Shown here: piece by piece, positions 38,667 through 39,399 of the stretch | Numbering within the stretch: the first letter of the stretch is position 1 | Layout of the letters: each line of letters begins with the position of its first letter | Origin: a virus | Reading direction: 5' to 3' (one strand) | Virus record (IMG/VR): IMGVR_UViG_3300044802_000021 | Location: 1 to 39,399 of that record | Length of the DNA stretch: 39,399 nt | The notes under the pieces: generated by a model | Database searches by the model: none | Told to the model about the DNA's origin: nothing | What the model saw: only the letters and a program-made list of their open reading frames with translations | Translations under genes and position numbers: made by a program

Positions 38667-39399
38667 CTATCCCGTCCAGAACGCCGGGACGTTCGGACTT
38701 TTCGCCGCGCTCGCCGCCGACGCTGTGAAATTCACGCCGGTTATATCCGACGAGCTCACGCCCTCGCTCGCGCTCGTCGGGGAAAACGTGTATCCCGACT
38801 TTGTCGGAGTGATCGCGTAGCTCCCCGCCGAGAGTCCCGTGATCGAATAGTTTCCGCTCCCGTCCGCCGTCACGGATCCCGAAGCCGTCCCCGTGTAGCC
38901 GACGCTCGCGGCCGCGACGCCGGCGCTCCCGGATATGGAATAAGTCGGGACGGCGGCCGCCCCAAAAGCCAGATAGAACGCTATGTTCGCTTGCGGATCC
39001 GCTGTGGTCATCACAGTCGTGAAGCCGTCGGAATCTACAGAGACCATGTCCATCGCGCCTTGCACGGACGGAGAAGATGCCGAGAGAACGTTTTGATAGA
39101 CCTTATCGTAGGCGATCGCAGAATCATCGTGAGTCGGACTGCCGGAATTAACAGATGCTTCACCGTAAGCTAAGCGCGACGATGAACTAGCGAAAGCGCC
39201 GATCGACATCCCGGAATTGTCCGTCGAACCCGAACCTTGCAAGGTTCCCTGTGTAGCTTCCGCATCGCAAGCCGACAAAATGAGCGCCGCCGCGGGTGAA
39301 AACCCGCAACCCGTCTGCGCCATGTGAGTGCTGGTATCCGTTTTCGTCGCGAAGCTTCCAACATGCGCTTTCAAACCAGCAATCGCCGCGTAGCACAAG
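38667..39399 (-). CDS. Tail fibre / receptor-binding protein, 3' part (continues at 1040)
   Basis: This is the C-terminal part of the 518-residue fibre whose first 317 codons are at 1990-1040. It completes the third ~140-residue beta-repeat (HMAQTGCGFSPAAALILSAC, later DSDGFTTVMTTADPQANIAF). It ends with a carboxypeptidase-regulatory-like Ig domain (GSVTADGSGNYSITGLSAGS, then YTFSPTSASEGVSSSDITGV). Stop at 38667 lies 12 bases ahead of the next gene. The last 300 bases are more GC-rich than the middle, so the gene looks mosaic. The C-terminal domain is the likely receptor-contact or trimerisation end. Confidence 0.75.
   Translation of the reverse strand, partial: LCYAAIAGLKAHVGSFATKTDTSTHMAQTGCGFSPAAALILSACDAEATQGTLQGSGSTDNSGMSIGAFASSSSRLAYGEASVNSGSPTHDDSAIAYDKVYQNVLSASSPSVQGAMDMVSVDSDGFTTVMTTADPQANIAFYLAFGAAAVPTYSISGSAGVAAASVGYTGTASGSVTADGSGNYSITGLSAGSYAITPTKSGYTFSPTSASEGVSSSDITGVNFTASAASAAKSPNVPAFWTG
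39273..39399. repeat. 127-bp exact direct repeat, copy 2 (right window end)
   Basis: Identical to 1040-1166. In the map-closing reading both copies are one piece of DNA within the fibre gene. Codon phase is the same in both copies, and crossing from one to the other keeps the fibre frame intact. Confidence 0.9.

Noticed and set aside
37638-39173. 511-codon plus-strand open frame
   Set aside because: Antisense to the FN3-like virion protein and the fibre; Arg/His-rich and without any recognisable motif.

Overview
The window reads as a nearly complete genome of a temperate, long-tailed (siphovirus-like) bacteriophage, GC-rich and densely packed, with almost every gene on the minus strand. A lambda/HK97-type set is present: terminase pair, gpW-like connector, GpB-like portal, a prohead-protease/major-capsid fusion, tail tube protein, a tail-chaperone gene with a frameshift site, tape measure and tail tip. 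A tyrosine integrase and several small helix-turn-helix regulators point to lysogeny. The host cannot be read directly. The codon use is GC-rich, and one secreted accessory protein resembles a type I associate with Acidobacteriota, so a soil acidobacterial host is a weak inference.

The last 127 bases (39273-39399) are identical to 1040-1166. A 127-base overlap is typical of a de Bruijn assembly with k=127. Joining the right end to position 1040 restores one intact 518-residue tail-fibre gene (1990 down to 1040, then 39272 down to 38667) and a closed map of about 38.2 kb. Bases 1-1039 are then an alternative branch: a different fibre 3' end plus a beta-propeller, glycosidase-like gene that runs off the window. 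This could be a receptor-binding variant in the phage population or a chimeric join.

In the direction of minus-strand transcription the layout is as follows. (1) 35.3-34.4 kb: control region with a sigma70-type promoter, two HTH proteins and an opposing plus-strand gene. (2) 34.4-31.1 kb: two early proteins, the integrase, and a cytosine methyltransferase gene that carries a second long reading frame inside it. (3) 30.8-25.7 kb: small early genes, a winged-helix replication-type protein, a VRR-NUC nuclease, a Gp37/Gp68 protein, a minor-tail-like protein and a possible ADP-ribosyltransferase-fold protein. (4) 25.66-25.44 kb: a non-coding stretch that may hold the packaging site. (5) 25.4-23.0 kb: terminase. 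(6) 23.0-21.0 kb: accessory island with a plus-strand ribbon-helix-helix gene, zinc and membrane proteins, and a secreted protein. (7) 20.9-13.3 kb: connector, portal, protease/capsid, head-tail and tail tube proteins. (8) 13.1-2.0 kb: chaperone, tape measure and tail tip. (9) The fibre gene spanning the join, a virion protein, then lysis genes at 37.6-35.4 kb (GH19-like endolysin, holin candidates, spanin-like protein).

Many genes overlap by ATGA, which indicates translational coupling in long operons. No DNA polymerase, helicase or primase is visible, so replication probably relies on the host. No tRNA gene, CRISPR array or insertion sequence was recognised.
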